The notes under the pieces: model-generated
Database searches by the model: none
Told to the model about the DNA's origin: nothing
What the model saw: the letters and a program-made list of their open reading frames with translations, nothing else
In this document: piece by piece, positions 25,301 to 38,140 of the stretch
How the letters are laid out: every line of letters starts with the position of its first letter
How positions within the stretch are numbered: the stretch's first letter is position 1
Assembly (NCBI GenBank): GCA_026225945.1
Contig: JAMJFZ010001074.1
Span: 4,053,001 to 4,117,000 of the forward strand
From: Cricetomys ansorgei
Taxonomy: Eukaryota > Chordata > Mammalia > Rodentia > Nesomyidae
Direction: 5' to 3'
Length of the DNA stretch: 64,000 bases
Translations under genes and position numbers: made by a program

Positions 25301-25999
25301 CCAGAGCTATTTCATCCAGAGAATTTAAGACTTAAAGGAAATGGAAGTGGGACAACATGGCATAGATTGCGTTGACTGTGACCAAAATAAAGTGTATCAG
25401 TAGAAGAATAAGTGGAAAATTTTATGAGGTCAAAGAACAGGTGGTCTGGGGTAACTGGCTAATTTTGAATCTAGCAGAGTCCCAATATTTTAGAATCCAC
25501 AGAAATAGGAGAGAGAATACAAGGACAACTCTGTACAGACTTCTCTGTGTTCCATTAATTCCGTCAGGATATATCTAATTTTCCTTAAACACAAAGTTCG
25601 ACAAATTAAAGTTCAAGGTATTTGAAGCCTGGGAGTAAATCCAATGCTTCCTAAAACATTCCTAATGTAAAATGAGTGGATAAATTGCATGCCTTTTATT
25701 AGTTGTTCCCAACTAGAGTAGTAAAGAAGGAAATAATGCCATCACTTCTGTAGGCTGTAATCTCCAGAATAGTAATTAACTAAATGAGAATCTCATTAAC
25801 ACTGGAAGGAAGGAAGCTTAAGTAAATCTCAAAGGAGCACTTGAGACAGATCAGAAAAGTCTTACCACAGAATAGCATGGAGAAATGGTTCTTTTAGTCA
25901 TTTTTTTAAATTTTACCATAATAACAGGTAGCATATCCAAATCATTGGTGCAGACAGTGTAAAACAAACATATTGCCAATAAGGGTCTCTCAAGCAAGC
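22336..25999. other. Intronic stretch, no element recognised
   Basis: AT-rich; only short homopolymers and a repeated T-run-GCAGT motif (25141-25170). No gene or RNA is evident. Confidence 0.5.
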
Positions 26000-26860
26000 T
26001 GAATGCAATCCTGTGGAAGAACAGTCCCATGTGAAAGCTAGGATCTACATTCCAGTGGTCTACATTCAGAAGTCTGTGTAATCTGGATGGAATACAGACA
26101 CACCATTAATCCAAGTATTCAGAAGGCATGGTGGTCCAGGCCTTTAATCTCTAAGACAGAAACAGTATGAAAGCAGACACAGGAATCAGATCTTAGAGTC
26201 AAACAGGAAGTGATATCTGAGATGAGACAGAGTGAAAGACAGGCAAAATTACTAAACAGAGGGAGAGTTAGCAAAGTGAGTCAGTGTAAGGACACACCCA
26301 ACTCTCATGATGGAAAGGGAGGACTCTCAGTTCAGGAGAGTCACTCAAAAATCAGTTACAGCAGAATGAGTTAAGAAGAATTAGTTACAGAAGAGTCAGT
26401 TACAGAAGCAGTTTGAAACAGACAGTGTGAGACAGACAGGGCAAGACACAGAGACAATGAAGACTGCAGAGCAGACAGGCTGACTGAAGCAATATGAAGC
26501 AATGAGAGCTCAGGGAGAAACACAGAGACACAGAGGCAGCTCAGCAGAAGAAGTCAGTATCAGACAGGAAGAGTGACTCAGTTTGAAGCTGAGCAGAACA
26601 AACACAGAAAGCAGTATGAAGAGTCTGAGTTCAGAGGGAGCGTGTCAGGGTGGCTCAGTCAGCAGTGGAAGCTTAAACATTCTAGATTGTATGGAGGCTC
26701 AGGCCTTCCAGTTCTAGGCTACTGAGTAGATTGTAAGATTGTATGGAGGCAGAAATCACCAGTAATAAGAACCGGTGATTTAATTAGACAAAAGAAAAAA
26801 AAAAAGAAAAAAGCCTTTGCCCTGAATCAACTTGTACATTTAGTGTGAATCTACATCTAC
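26000..26860 (-). repeat. CTGACT-rich dispersed repeat, copy B (inverted)
   Basis: On the minus strand it begins near AAGTTGATTCAGGGCAAAGG (26815-26834), then paired CCATACAATCT units, AGAATGTTTAAGCTTCCACT, GCTGACTGAGCCACCCTGAC, a long CTGACT/CTGTCT-rich core, GAGAGTTGGGTGTGTCCTTA, and a B1-like GAGATTAAAGGCCTGGACCA. The same landmarks occur in copies A and C. Confidence 0.75.
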
Positions 26861-27209
26861 ACACTCCCTTTCTTAACCTAAGCAATTACTTAGTTACCTT
26901 GTAAAGTTTTACTTATGGCAACGTTCAATGTATCAGGTTTCTATGGATCTTTATATATGTTCTTAGACACTTAGATGAATACGCTATATTTATTTTATGT
27001 AAAAAAAAATTTCCTATATGAAATGTTCAAAAGTGCATTTGTAAATAGCTAGTCACAGCATGGGGCTGGACAAGTACTATTCTACATATGTAATTTCTGT
27101 TTCAAAACAAGGTAAATACAAATAGTGAGGAAACCAAAGGCATGTTGTTGCACACTTTTAAGTCTGCTGTTTCAGAACTTAAAGTGCAAGTCACTCCACA
27201 AACTTATTG

Positions 27210-27665
27210 ATAGACATTGCCAGGTTACAAAATTACTATACAGAGAACGAAGTGCTACTATTTCCCAGTAGAAAATATTATGAAATAGAAACCATGAAAA
27301 CCATTACCTTTGCAATAGCCACAAAAAATATACTTGTTGGAGTAAATTTTCTAAGGAGAACAGATTCTTTATAATTAAAAATGGAAAAACAACAATGCGT
27401 GTTTATAATGAAACAACAATATTGACAGATTGGAAGAGTCAATATTGCTACAATGCTACAGCACTAAAACTGCTTCTGGATTAAGCACACTCCCTGCAGC
27501 CCTGCCTATGCCACTCTCCACAGAGCAACATAAATCTATTAGAAACGTTATATGGTACCATAAAAAGTCCAGAATAGCTACAAAGATCTTGTTCAAAAAG
27601 TACAATATGAGAGACATTATAATACGTGACTTAAAATATAGTACAAAGCTGGTATAGATTGTTTC
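27210..27665 (+). pseudogene. Old L1 ORF2 fragment (C-terminal part)
   Basis: The plus strand shows diverged landmarks of the region after the reverse transcriptase domain: CAGGTTACAAAATTACTATA, AAAACCATTACC, GATTGGAAGAGTCAATATTG, and then GTTATATGGTACCATAAAAA, CCAGAATAGCTACAAAGATC and TTCAAAAAGTACAATATGAG. The frame is broken by stops and indels. It is older than the 3' UTR copies elsewhere in the window. Confidence 0.65.
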
Positions 27666-28263
27666 AAGTAGTAATTTTGTTTTCATTTTGACAAATGTCT
27701 TATGAACACATGTGGGAGAAATCACAGTATTTTCAATAAACAATGCTGCAAAAATTAGACCTCCACACTCAGAAGAGTGAAATTTGACTCAGTTTTTTTT
27801 TATCACAAAAATCTATGTGACACATTCTACTTTCACTTCAAATAGATTACTTGGAAATATTTATTTTAAAAGGTCTCTACAAAATGCCAACAAATGCCAC
27901 CATTAAATAATTTTGTGGCAACTGCCCTATTCTTGTTATACATTCAGAGAAGTATTAAAACTTTAAAATAAGAAAATAAGAGTAAAAATTATTTCTCTTC
28001 TCCAAATTAAAAAAAAACAAAAAAACAAATGTCATAATTTTACCATTTTTACTTTGTACAGAGCTTTCTAGAAGGAAAAAATTCACTTTATAATTTGAAA
28101 CTCAGTGTGGAAATCACATAATTGTTGGAGTCACAAGTACATATATAGTTTCGAAACCAGAGGAGCATTTAAGAACAATGGAAGTATTGTTGCCTAAAGG
28201 GAACAGACAGCACTTTGCAGTGACATCCGGATTATCATTACGCACACAACTCTAAACAGAGAT

Positions 28264-28602
28264 GTGTCCAATGTTCTCAGATCTTGGGCAGACACAGTTT
28301 CCAGGTGCTATCTTTGGTTCTCTGCCAGGAACTTTAGGGTTGAGCAGGTGCAAGGACATTGTGGGAGGAGGAAAAGAAGTGACGATATAAGGAAGTTACC
28401 ACTGGTGGAATTTAAAGGAGTGATTGACAGGACACTGCAATTCGCAGAACAGAAGGGCTACCCACAGCCTCCATCTGACAAACAAAAATTTCCTAAGTAT
28501 TTTGATTTTGTTGTACAAACCTTTATCAACCCCCTTTATCAACAATTACATTTGAAGTCCTTCATTTCTTCATATACAACCACAACTATTTTGTGCACTT
28601 AA
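28264..28602 (+). other. Unassigned open frame, probably chance or decayed
   Basis: 112 codons without a stop in an AT-rich intron, including ERKRSD-like basic and aromatic-rich stretches (for example KFPKYFDFVV). It lacks an ATG start, a Kozak context or a recognisable domain. It could be a fragment of a processed pseudogene or retroelement that I do not recognise, or chance; it is on the strand opposite to Edil3. Confidence 0.15.
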
Positions 28603-28879
28603 AGATAGAACATAAATGTTCTTTTGAAAATGTTCACAAATTATTAACTTCTAGATCAACTAGATCATGTGTGAATAAATTTGGCAAATATTAACTGAAT
28701 GTTCATTGCTAAAATACTGAGATTGTGAGTATACATACTTTAAGTAATAAATAAGTGTTTACTCTGCCTTCTTCAAGCTTACAAATCACAGGACAGAAAT
28801 ATATTAAGTGAATTCAAAAGTGACTAGATAATAACAGTTTTAAAATACAGAGTATTGGGAAATATCAGTAGAGTGTGTG

Positions 28880-28975
28880 ACATGTGTGTGTACTATGTGT
28901 ATATATGTGTGAGTATATGTGTATGTGTGTATATGTATGTGTGTATGTTTGTGTAAGTATGGATGTGTGTGTGTG
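28880..28975. repeat. Imperfect GT-rich microsatellite
   Basis: TG/TA mixed array, TGTGTGTACTATGTGTATAT at the start and TGTGTGTGTGTCTGTCTG at the end. Confidence 0.9.
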
Positions 28976-29589
28976 TCTGTCTGCATTATGTAGGTTAGAG
29001 CATAAAATCTTTAGGAAAGACAAGTTATTAGCAATTCTTTGAGAATGTGCAATTTCAGCTAAATAATGTTCTGGGAAATAAATATAGCAGAGCATGAAAG
29101 GCACCCAATAAAGACACGGAAGCAGATAAAATTATGTACAAGAAAAGTTCACTGATGGTTTTAAGATAAATAATGAAGGACCTCAAAAGAAGAAATATGA
29201 AATTAAAAGTTAACAATAGGAATCTGTACATTGCATTGCTATTTACATGCATGATAAAAAAAATTTTAAAAAGCAACAAATAGCATGGTGACATCTGCAG
29301 GAAATGAAGCTTGATAACTCCAATGTCCATGTCAGGAAACAGATATCACAAAAGAGTAACAAACACCGAACACAAAATAGAAACCATTAAGAAAAATTAC
29401 TGTGAAATCAAGTGTAAAAGATAAAATCATGCAAAGAATACAAAAAACAAAAAACAGGTATGTCTTTCCTCCGTATTGTCACCTCCAAGAAAAATCAAAT
29501 AAATAAATAGCAAATAAGCAAAGAGCATAGTAAAATTAATAGCTAGTTTGAAATTTTTTTTAAATGAAGAATAGTGTATATTGCAGTGT

Positions 29590-29752
29590 ATTTGTTTGTT
29601 GATTTGTTTGTTTCGAGTCAGGGTTTCTCTGTTGTAACTCTGGCTTTTCTGGAACTCACTCTGTAGACCAGGCTGCCCTCAAAATCTCAGAGATCCATCT
29701 GTCTCGGACTCCCGTTTGCTGGGATTAAAGGCGTGCACCACCACTACCTAGC
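29590..29752 (-). mobile_element. B1 SINE, minus strand, with target duplication
   Basis: T-rich start, then GAGTCAGGGTTTCTCTGTTG, CTCTGTAGACCAGGCTGCCC and GCTGGGATTAAAGGCGTGCA. Flanked by TGCAGTGT at 29582-29589 and 29753-29760. Confidence 0.93.
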
Positions 29753-29760
29753 TGCAGTGT

Positions 29761-32140
29761 TTTAAGTAAGCATATCTCTGGAATTTTCTGTTGAAATTGA
29801 TAAGCTTGCATATAAATATGTAGCCTAATGGGATGGATTCCAAATGAAACAACTAAGATAACAAAAATAATGGCTTACAAGGGCCAACTAAAGGAAAGAA
29901 AATGTGTCCAACACTACAAGAAACATTATAGTGTACAGATATTTGAAAGATGTAAATTTGAGGATAAAGAAATCTTTCTGTACAACACTACACAAAGTCA
30001 TTAAAAGGATAAAAATTAAGTTAATTGCTTTCCATCAGAATCATTTAGACAAATGATCTAAAAATTACCAAGAATTAGGGCCACCAGTCAGATACGTCAT
30101 TCCCTGTAGCCACTAAACGCTGACCTCAAAATACATAGAAGCCCATCTTAGCAGCTCTAAAGTGGGTCAGGGAACAACTGCAGAAGTCTCCCTGTGCCCC
30201 TAGCAGAACACTAAATTTAGAAGAGATACTTCTGTGGATTTGAGGCGTTCTTTATGCTACAGTAAAATGATTATCAGAGCTATATTTGATGCTGTTAAAC
30301 TGTCCTGCTTTCAACATACAGTATTATCCTTCCATGCACATGTCCCTTAGATTCCTGTAAGGTTTAGAAAAGCTGTTTTGCATAAACACAGAAAGCTTTT
30401 TTTTTAATGAGATACATGAAGTATTGTGAGTTTAATATACCAAATCTGTAAGCTGACTGTGCGAAGGAGAAATGTCTGGACCAGGCCAAGAAATTCATTC
30501 ACTTCCAAGACACTACTTACTCTTCCATCCTATCAACTGCATAATACTTCTTACCATATAGACTTTTAGGTTTGAAGAATTTGTACTTATATCCATTTTT
30601 AGTGTCATTTCCAGAGTGTTCTGATTCCTTCCTTGCTAAGAGCCACTGAGTTTTAAACTCATGTCATTCATCGTATTCCCCAGTATGTCTACTTTGTCTT
30701 CCTGATGTCCACTACATCCCATCATCCCTTCTCTTCCTTCTTCTCTCAACCTTTTCACCATTTCTCATCACACATTTATTTTGACTTTAATACACTCAGT
30801 GGTGACTTTCCCATTAGTTAACCATTTACTCCCTTGACATTATTTCTTCCATTTTGTTTCTATATTCCCTTTATTTATTCCAATGGCTATTTGTTGTTGG
30901 CGAAATTACAATCATATTGTATTTCTTGCAATGCCTTCATAGTCACTTAATTACTTACTACTTTTCTGCTTCATTTCTCTCCAGAGCCCTATTCAACTCA
31001 GCCCCACTAGAACTTCTGGAATATAGATTTTACAGTCTCTTGAAAATCCCTTAGCACCAATTAGTGATAGACGAGAACTGAACTTTGGAATTGACTTTGT
31101 TCATAGGTTTAATGATGCTAGAGTAGTGAGGTCATCTAGGTAACTAAGTCAATGGAGACGTTCCTTAACAGTCTGTTTTTCCTCAAGATGACTAAATACA
31201 GAGCCCAGGTGGGGAAAAGAAGATGGATGAGTGAAAATTGCTGTAGTGATCACAAGTGGCGTCAGTAGAAGTACAGAGTGTGGAAAATTCAAAGCAGATG
31301 AGAGACAGAAGACTGAGAAATTTAAAGTGCTTGTAGCTGAGTGATTTCATTTAATCAGCAGTTCTACTGACGGACATTGCTAGACACTCTGTAAAACACA
31401 GAGATGGCAATCACTGCTGCTAGGGATTGAAAGATGCCATCGGGTTCAGTAATAGGCATCAGTGAAGGGGGAAAGGTGATAGAGTGATTTTAAGATATTA
31501 AGAACTACTGGGAAGCACTTAGGGATAATTTTCAAAAATGAGTACCAGCCAATCTCTTCTCTTCTCCTCATTCTAAAAACTGAGCGCAAAACAGAACTTG
31601 TAACTGTCTTGAGCACCTTTATGTGGCAGTTGTGAGCAGCAGGAGTCAGAGCCATGGATACGTGTCAGACTCTTCCTGGTCTATGATATCCAAGTCACTG
31701 GAGCTTTTGAATCTGAGGTTCTCCTTTGTTAAATTAGATCAGAATAATCTCTCTATTCCTGTTCGCTAAAGCAAAGGTGAGTGTTGGCTATGAATTTTAA
31801 CTAGGATTTTGTTATTTTAGGAGTCATTTGATAAAACATGGCACGGTCCATTTCTACTTAATACTGTACAGACACACAGAGAAAGATTTTAAGAGGATAC
31901 TCTATACATTAGGTGGTAAGACTTCATTAGGCTTAAATGTTGTTCAAGTTCATGCAGTTTAAAAATACTTAAAAATATTTGGAGTTAATAATAACTAAAC
32001 TAGGAAAATTTTGTAGTTGGTATGGTTTTATAACATTTGATGCCTATTTGGCTTTGTTTTGATTATGTTAGGGAAGCAATTCCGGGCCTTGGAATGCTGC
32101 TAATCTTCCTGAGGAGGCTTTAAAAAATTCTTATACATTC
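29761..32140. other. Intronic stretch, no element recognised
   Basis: Largely unique-looking AT-rich sequence; no gene is evident. Confidence 0.5.
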
Positions 32141-32149
32141 ATTGTTTTT

Positions 32150-32350
32150 TTCTAGCCTATCATCCTTTTATTTGATTTTATTATTTTTTGTTTTTTCTTC
32201 TCTCTTCTCAATACAGTCCAACCCCAGCCTCTATTCCCTTCACTCCTCCCAGCAATCTCCATCACCCCTCTCCCCCATATCCACCCCCTCGCATGTGTCC
32301 CCTCAGAAAAGAGAAGACCTCTGAGGGTTATTAATTGAACAGGGCATAAC
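32150..32350 (-). mobile_element. Probable L1 fragment, minus strand
   Basis: T-rich start, ATACAGTCCAACCCCAGCCT, a C-rich block with CCCTTCACTCCTCCCAGC, then AGAGAAGACCTCTGAGGGTT and ACAGGGCATAACAAAATGGA. The layout matches a common murine L1 (Lx) segment in reverse complement as I remember it. Confidence 0.5.
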
Positions 32351-32394
32351 AAAATGGAATAAAGCTCGGCTTGAGTCCCTATATAAAATAAAAA

Positions 32395-32559
32395 TAAATT
32401 GTGTAAACGTGTTGTCCACAGAAGGCAGAAGAGAGTGTTGAATCCCTAGAACTGGAGTTACACATTGTATGAGCAACCATATGGGTGTGGGAAGTGGATC
32501 TTATGTCTTCTGGGATGCTGCCAGTGCTCTTAACCACTGAGACATCCCTCCAACCCTAG
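32395..32559 (-). mobile_element. B3-type SINE, minus strand
   Basis: Contains GAAGGCAGAAGAGAGTGTTG, GAACTGGAGTTACACATTGT and GTGCTCTTAACCACTGAGAC followed by ATCCCTCCAACCC, the reverse complement of the B2/B3 head. Confidence 0.88.
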
Positions 32560-32569
32560 TTTTCAAAGA

Positions 32570-34233
32570 CAGCTTCACACTTTTTAATCAAGATGGTCCT
32601 TGAATTGGTGATCTTCCTGCTTCCTCTTCAGTGTAAGGTTTACAAAGCATGTGCTATATATATGATAGCTGAACATTTAGTTCACTTTTCTTAATAGGTT
32701 ATATAGAAATAAAATTATATGAAAGTGTTATAGACACAGATATGTCACACACATATTTATGGCAAACTAAATACTTTCGCTAAAGCGAAAAAAATAAAAG
32801 CTGTATTGTCTTTTAAAGTCACTTTGCACCACGTTTTGTAATGGAAATTACCAAAGAAATGATACCCTTTATATATTGTGTCCAATATGACCGGAATCAT
32901 TCTGAAGAGTGGCAGAATTCTAGAACACAATTATAAAAAACATACCAGAAAAAAACTGAATGGAAATATCTGGCCAAAAACCCGTGTTTCAAACCAGTTA
33001 CTTAGTGTTGCCTTTCTCCCTGCCATCCTCAGTACCATTACTAGCAATGTGCACTAAAAGACACATTATTAACTCTTTCTTACTAAAGAGCATTCTTGCT
33101 CATTTCTGCATGTGGCAAGAGCTTGATGACAATTTTCTACTTGAAATTCAATTTATTATAATTCTTTTAACATTTTTAAATCAATATTTCAAATAATTTC
33201 CCCAGGTATAAATGTCACCTAAAATACTTGTTTCCTGGCCATTGCATAAGATATATGTTTTTACAAATAATAAAATATACAAGATATCTCCATAACACCC
33301 AGTGGGTAAGTAGATAACTCACAGCCACACAGCATCATTTGGTAGATAAGAGAGCCGAGTGCAGATTTCATCTAGATTACTTCGGCAATTTTAAAAATAA
33401 ACTTTATTGTAAGAAAAATTGCCAAAAAATAACAAACATCAAACACATAAATTAATCAGACTCAGATTGCATAAAACTGAATGAACGTATATGTAATTAT
33501 ATTTCTACCAAAATGGAAGCCATGATGTCACACTGAAATTTTGGTAGCAAGTGAATTTTATTCACTTACATGCCACCTAAACCAAAATATCTGTGACAGA
33601 AGTAAAAATATAAAAATATTAGCTTTATATTCTCTTTTGTGACTTGTGTCCATAACCTGCATTCGCTCCTCTTCGTGTCCTTGTATATCATTTGTTTGCT
33701 TTTCTTCATGTCCTACTGTACATTCTAACTTACAAAAGTCTCCGTCACTGTGTGGACATGGCAGTTATCCTTATATATATTTTATTATTCATCTCTCAAA
33801 AATAGCAGCACCTGCCTGATTATGAGAATCAGAGCGGGTACCTACAACACCGCAGTGTTGGAGAACTCAGCTGCTAGATCTACTCACTCTATTTCACAAA
33901 GCGCTCCCAGATAACATATCTGTAAAGATGCTTATGACATCATGGTGCTGTCTTCATTTGAAAAGAGGAAGAATAAAACATAGGATGATAACTGAAAGAG
34001 CACTGCACTTTTGGATAAAACTGTAGATAAAGAGGGCATCAGAACCTTGCATCTTATAAAGGAATCTCTTGTTTAGTAGTCACATTTCTTTTAATTTGAA
34101 AATTTGAAACAAACATAAAAAGCTAATTATATCCTGCTTTTGATTTAAGACTATGTTTTTGTCAGTGTTCTCTTTGCCAGAAAGGTTAAAATGTAAATTC
34201 CAAGTAGGATCATTCTAAGACACAGATTGGAAT
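32570..34233. other. Intronic stretch, no element recognised
   Basis: AT-rich. A small inverted repeat TTTCGCT/AGCGAAA lies at 32775-32790. No gene is evident. Confidence 0.5.
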
Positions 34234-34426
34234 AAATGGTTATATAGGCCAGGAGGTGGTGGCACATGCTTTTAATCCCAGCACTGGAAACAGAGGCAGG
34301 CAGATCTCTGTGAGTTCAAGTCCAGCCTGGTCTACATAGTAAATTCCAGGATACCCAGAGTTACAATAGAGAAACTGTCTCGAAAAACAAAAACAAAAAC
34401 AAAAAGAGGAAAGAAATGGTTATATA
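34234..34426 (+). mobile_element. B1 SINE, plus strand, with 13-bp target duplication
   Basis: The B1 body (34247-34413) starts GGCCAGGAGGTGGTGGCACA, has TTTTAATCCCAGCACTGG and GATCTCTGTGAGTTCAAGTC, and ends in an A-rich CAAAAA tail. Both sides carry AAATGGTTATATA (34234-34246 and 34414-34426), so the insertion is fairly young and complete. Confidence 0.96.
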
Positions 34427-34536
34427 TAAAAGTAAATTACATAAGGTTTTGAAGTTCTTGAAAAGGTCTTTGACCTATTTTATGTATGTATAGATGTACG
34501 TATGTGAAGACAATGCTATTTAAAATGTTCACTTAT

Positions 34537-34755
34537 GGGGCTGGAGAGATGTAAAAGTTGTTGCTGTAGCTGTTGCTGCTATTGCAAAGGGTCTAGGTTC
34601 AGGTCCTAGAACCCATTTAATGGTTCACAATTTCTTGTAACTAAGGCATCTGACACTCTCTTCTGGCCTCTGTGGTTACCAAACACAGGCATAATTCACA
34701 TACATACATACATGTAGGAAAAATATATATGCACAAAAAATAAAAATATACAAAT
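34537..34755 (+). mobile_element. B3-type SINE, plus strand
   Basis: Begins GGGGCTGGAGAGATGTAAAA, contains GGTTCAGGTCCTAGAACCCA and ACACTCTCTTCTGGCCTCTG, and ends in CATACATACATACATG plus an A/T-rich tail. Confidence 0.88.
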
Positions 34756-34759
34756 GTAA

Positions 34760-37051
34760 AATCATAATAACAAAAAAACAAATCTGTACTTACTTTCAAA
34801 AGAACAGTGTTGATGTGGGTACAGTTGTGGGCGATAGCACAATGCAATCAAAATAATATTAAGAACCCATTTTTATGTTTTTGCTACTGTTGTTTTGTTT
34901 TCCTGTTTTACCTATACTATGCTGATTTATGAAGATGAAAATAGTATCAACGTGAAGTGAAAATTTGGGATACAAATTTTAAAACTTCTGAATGGTGACC
35001 TGACATTTAATTGTTGTCATAAAGCATTCCAAGAAAGCTGGGGTTTATAATATATGGTTAAGCTACAGAAATAAAAAAGAATAGACACAAAAAATTATGA
35101 AAATAAAATTTAAAAAACATGTGTTGGCAAAAGATTATTGCATATTTGTGACTGATAGGCATACTCAACTACAGAAATGACTATTACAAAAAAAATATTG
35201 GTCCGTTTATTTAAAAAAATATTCTCCCATCTAATATTTCCACTTGACTATTCTGGATTTTCTTACTCAAATGTCAGGAGCCCATTTTACTAGGGCTGAC
35301 CTCATAATCTCCTGTATGAGCAAAATCTAAACAGTCATCGTGAGCTTGGTAGAGGAAGGGACTTAAGGGATTATTTTTCATTCTAAAAATAAACCACTTT
35401 GTCAAATACGAAGCAGAAATCTTAAGCACTGCAGAATAGCCTAACCCCATTTAAAGACTGCCTTCAACCTAAGTACATAATCATGTAACAAGAGATTAAA
35501 CCTTGGCCTTCCTCCTTATGAATAAATAAGTGATCAATCATTTTGATACCAATCTGTTTAAGAGAAGAGAACCAGTAAAAGGGTTCTTTGAGCATAGTAA
35601 CAACCTCATTCTGAAGCGCTTCAGTGTGTAAGAAGCCTTCACTGATGTTCTTGTCGTCAAATCCTCTCTGCTCACTGATGCACAGGAAATCTCTGCTGGA
35701 CAGCCTTGACACAGCCACTACCACTGTATTAACATGTATTTAAATAGAAAGTAGCATTATGTTGCTTTGTAAAATGTAGCCGAGTCATTGCAGGACACCT
35801 TATCTGAAATCTGAGGCTGACTCCCTCTCTATAGAACTAAACTGCTTTATTTCACCTTGATTTGATTATTCTCGGGACTATCTACAAAAAAAAAACAAAA
35901 AAAAACCAAAAAACAAAAAACACCACTCTGGCATACTGAGAAAATACCATTGATCAACAAGTACCTTTCTCAGATCTCTAACTCCTTCACAATGAACTAG
36001 ATTCCCAAGATTAAAGATGTTGAACGAAATGTTTTATTAATACATACAAATACTTCAATGGTTTTGTATCCCTGACAAGGTGAACATACCGTGATGAAGC
36101 TTTATCTAGACACATGACCAATGCTTGCATCAATTATTATAATGCTCTCTTTCACAGGTTAATGCCTTTAAGCCATTTCTTCCTCCAATCATCTCACTAA
36201 ATTTTCCTATATTTTTTGCACTGTAAATTATTACTGTCTTACATATACTTCCCCACTTCTTTATTTAACACCTGGCATATTTTATTCCTCAAATTGAGCC
36301 TGACCTATCGCTTCAGGTCTTTCAATTTCTGGGAGTAGTTTATAGACCGTCAGTGAATTTGAAAGTCAGGATAAATAGAATTTTTAAAGTATGATCTGAA
36401 TCCCAGATGTGAAAGCTAGTTTTGTTGGTCAGGAGTTTTTCATTCTTTCCTCTATGCTTCCAACTAGGAGTTGAGCTACTTCTGCACAGTGCACGTATCT
36501 AACTGCCCAGTTGGTAGTTTTAGGCAGGGAATTGTGAGCAAAGTGAGTAATAAGACCCTTGAGTTGTTCTTCAGTTCAGATCCTAATCAACATTCATTGC
36601 TTTAAAGCTCAGAGATTGGGAAACAGAGCATTATGTTCTCGTTGTCATTTTTCTCCTTCCAAGAATAAAATTGACAAATTCACAATGATTTGTAAATTTG
36701 CAGAATTTTAATAATGATGACAGAATGTTAAGCTAATTTTATATTGGATGCTGCTTGCTACTTATGACCCACCAAAGAAGTGAGAGAAGAAAAAAGTAAA
36801 ATGGGAGAGACAGAATGGAAATTTTTCTTTTTGACATTAGGAAATTTTAGCACAGAAAGAATGCCACTGAAAACAGGCCATTTGGTATGTCAATGACCAC
36901 ATTAAAAACATAAGATTACTCATAGCAAGAATACAATGGTGAAGCTGTAATACAGATTAAAGACATATATTAACATATTAAAAGAGACAAAGTTTTGATA
37001 AAGATAAATTAGAAATGATTTTGAGTAACTTATACATATTGCTATGTATTA

Positions 37052-37096
<45 letters not shown>

Positions 37097-38140
37097 ATAT
37101 ATATACACACACACACACGCACATACACATTAATAGCTACCTGAAATGGATAAAAATGAAGATTAATCTATAATGCATTTAGTCCCATTTGACCTTGTGA
37201 TTTATATTAGTTAGAAACTTGAAAGCACTGCAAAAGCCTCACTTTAGAAAAAGATAGACACTCATGACTTCAAACATAACGGATGTGCACAATGATTCAG
37301 CAGAATGTGTAAATCAGCAAACATGTACATCAGTATAACAGAACATACCTTTAAAACTTACAGTAGGTATGGAAAGGAAACTTATAAATCATGCCAGAAA
37401 TGCCAGTGGTAATTGTTTGACCACAAGTACTTGTATGTTCTCGGAAGGCACAAAGGACCACCTTGCAAAAATAATGGATTCCCTAAAGAGTGTGCTACTT
37501 GTTTGTGGCACCTGTACTTCCAAGTTAAAATTCTACAATTAAAGCAGTCAGTCCTGACATCTCACCCCTTCTGCCTTTCCCAGGCACTGATGAGAAATCT
37601 CATTAGTTTCATACACAGTAGAGACTATTTTATGTAGAACTGCAAACTCGCATTCTTATTCACCTCTTTTGCTTCTTTACCATATCTCCATTGATTATTC
37701 TGACACCTGCTGGTGAAGGCCCAGTCGAATCCAGTCTTTTCCCTTCAACAACTCTGGAACCAAATATTTTTATACATATGTTCGGAAACAATTAAAATGG
37801 TGATTCTTAACGACTGTAGTAACCATGTAAAATATTTTAATAATTACCCTACTTTCCAATGCCATTCATTTGATTCTGTTCATAAATGCATTCACTTTGT
37901 TAATGAAACTATCATGGTCCTTTCTCAGTTGTGATGAGATACAAGATCAGAAGAACTATGGCGTGCATCATCCTAATACACAACTCAGAACTCAATAGGA
38001 AGAATAACGTGACTGTCTTTATAGTTTTTCAGAAATGTGCCAAATTTCAAACTATTTAGCTAATAAAATGAGGAAATTGATCAGCTATTTCTCTACTAAT
38101 TGCATTCTTGCAATATTTCCCATTTTATCCTTCTTTTAAT
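34760..38140. other. Intronic stretch with simple repeats only
   Basis: AT-rich. It holds an A-rich patch at 35886-35921 and the compound TA/TG/CA repeat at 37053-37130. No gene is evident. Confidence 0.5.
37053..37130. repeat. Compound (TA)(TG)(TA)(CA) repeat with 36-bp perfect palindrome
   Basis: Bases 37083-37118 form a perfect palindrome: GT units, a central TATATATATA, then AC units. A TA run precedes it. Confidence 0.93.

Larger units (their letters stand above)
27666..29581. other. Intronic stretch with an unrecognised 112-codon open frame
   Basis: AT-rich. An open plus-strand frame covers 28264-28602 but starts at GTG and matches nothing I know. A GT-rich microsatellite lies at 28880-28975. 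Confidence 0.45.

Noticed and set aside
35464..35724. 86-codon minus-strand open frame as a hidden Edil3 exon or pseudogene
   Set aside because: Starts at GTG and has no EGF or discoidin features. It ends in stops without clear splice sites, so I cannot support it.
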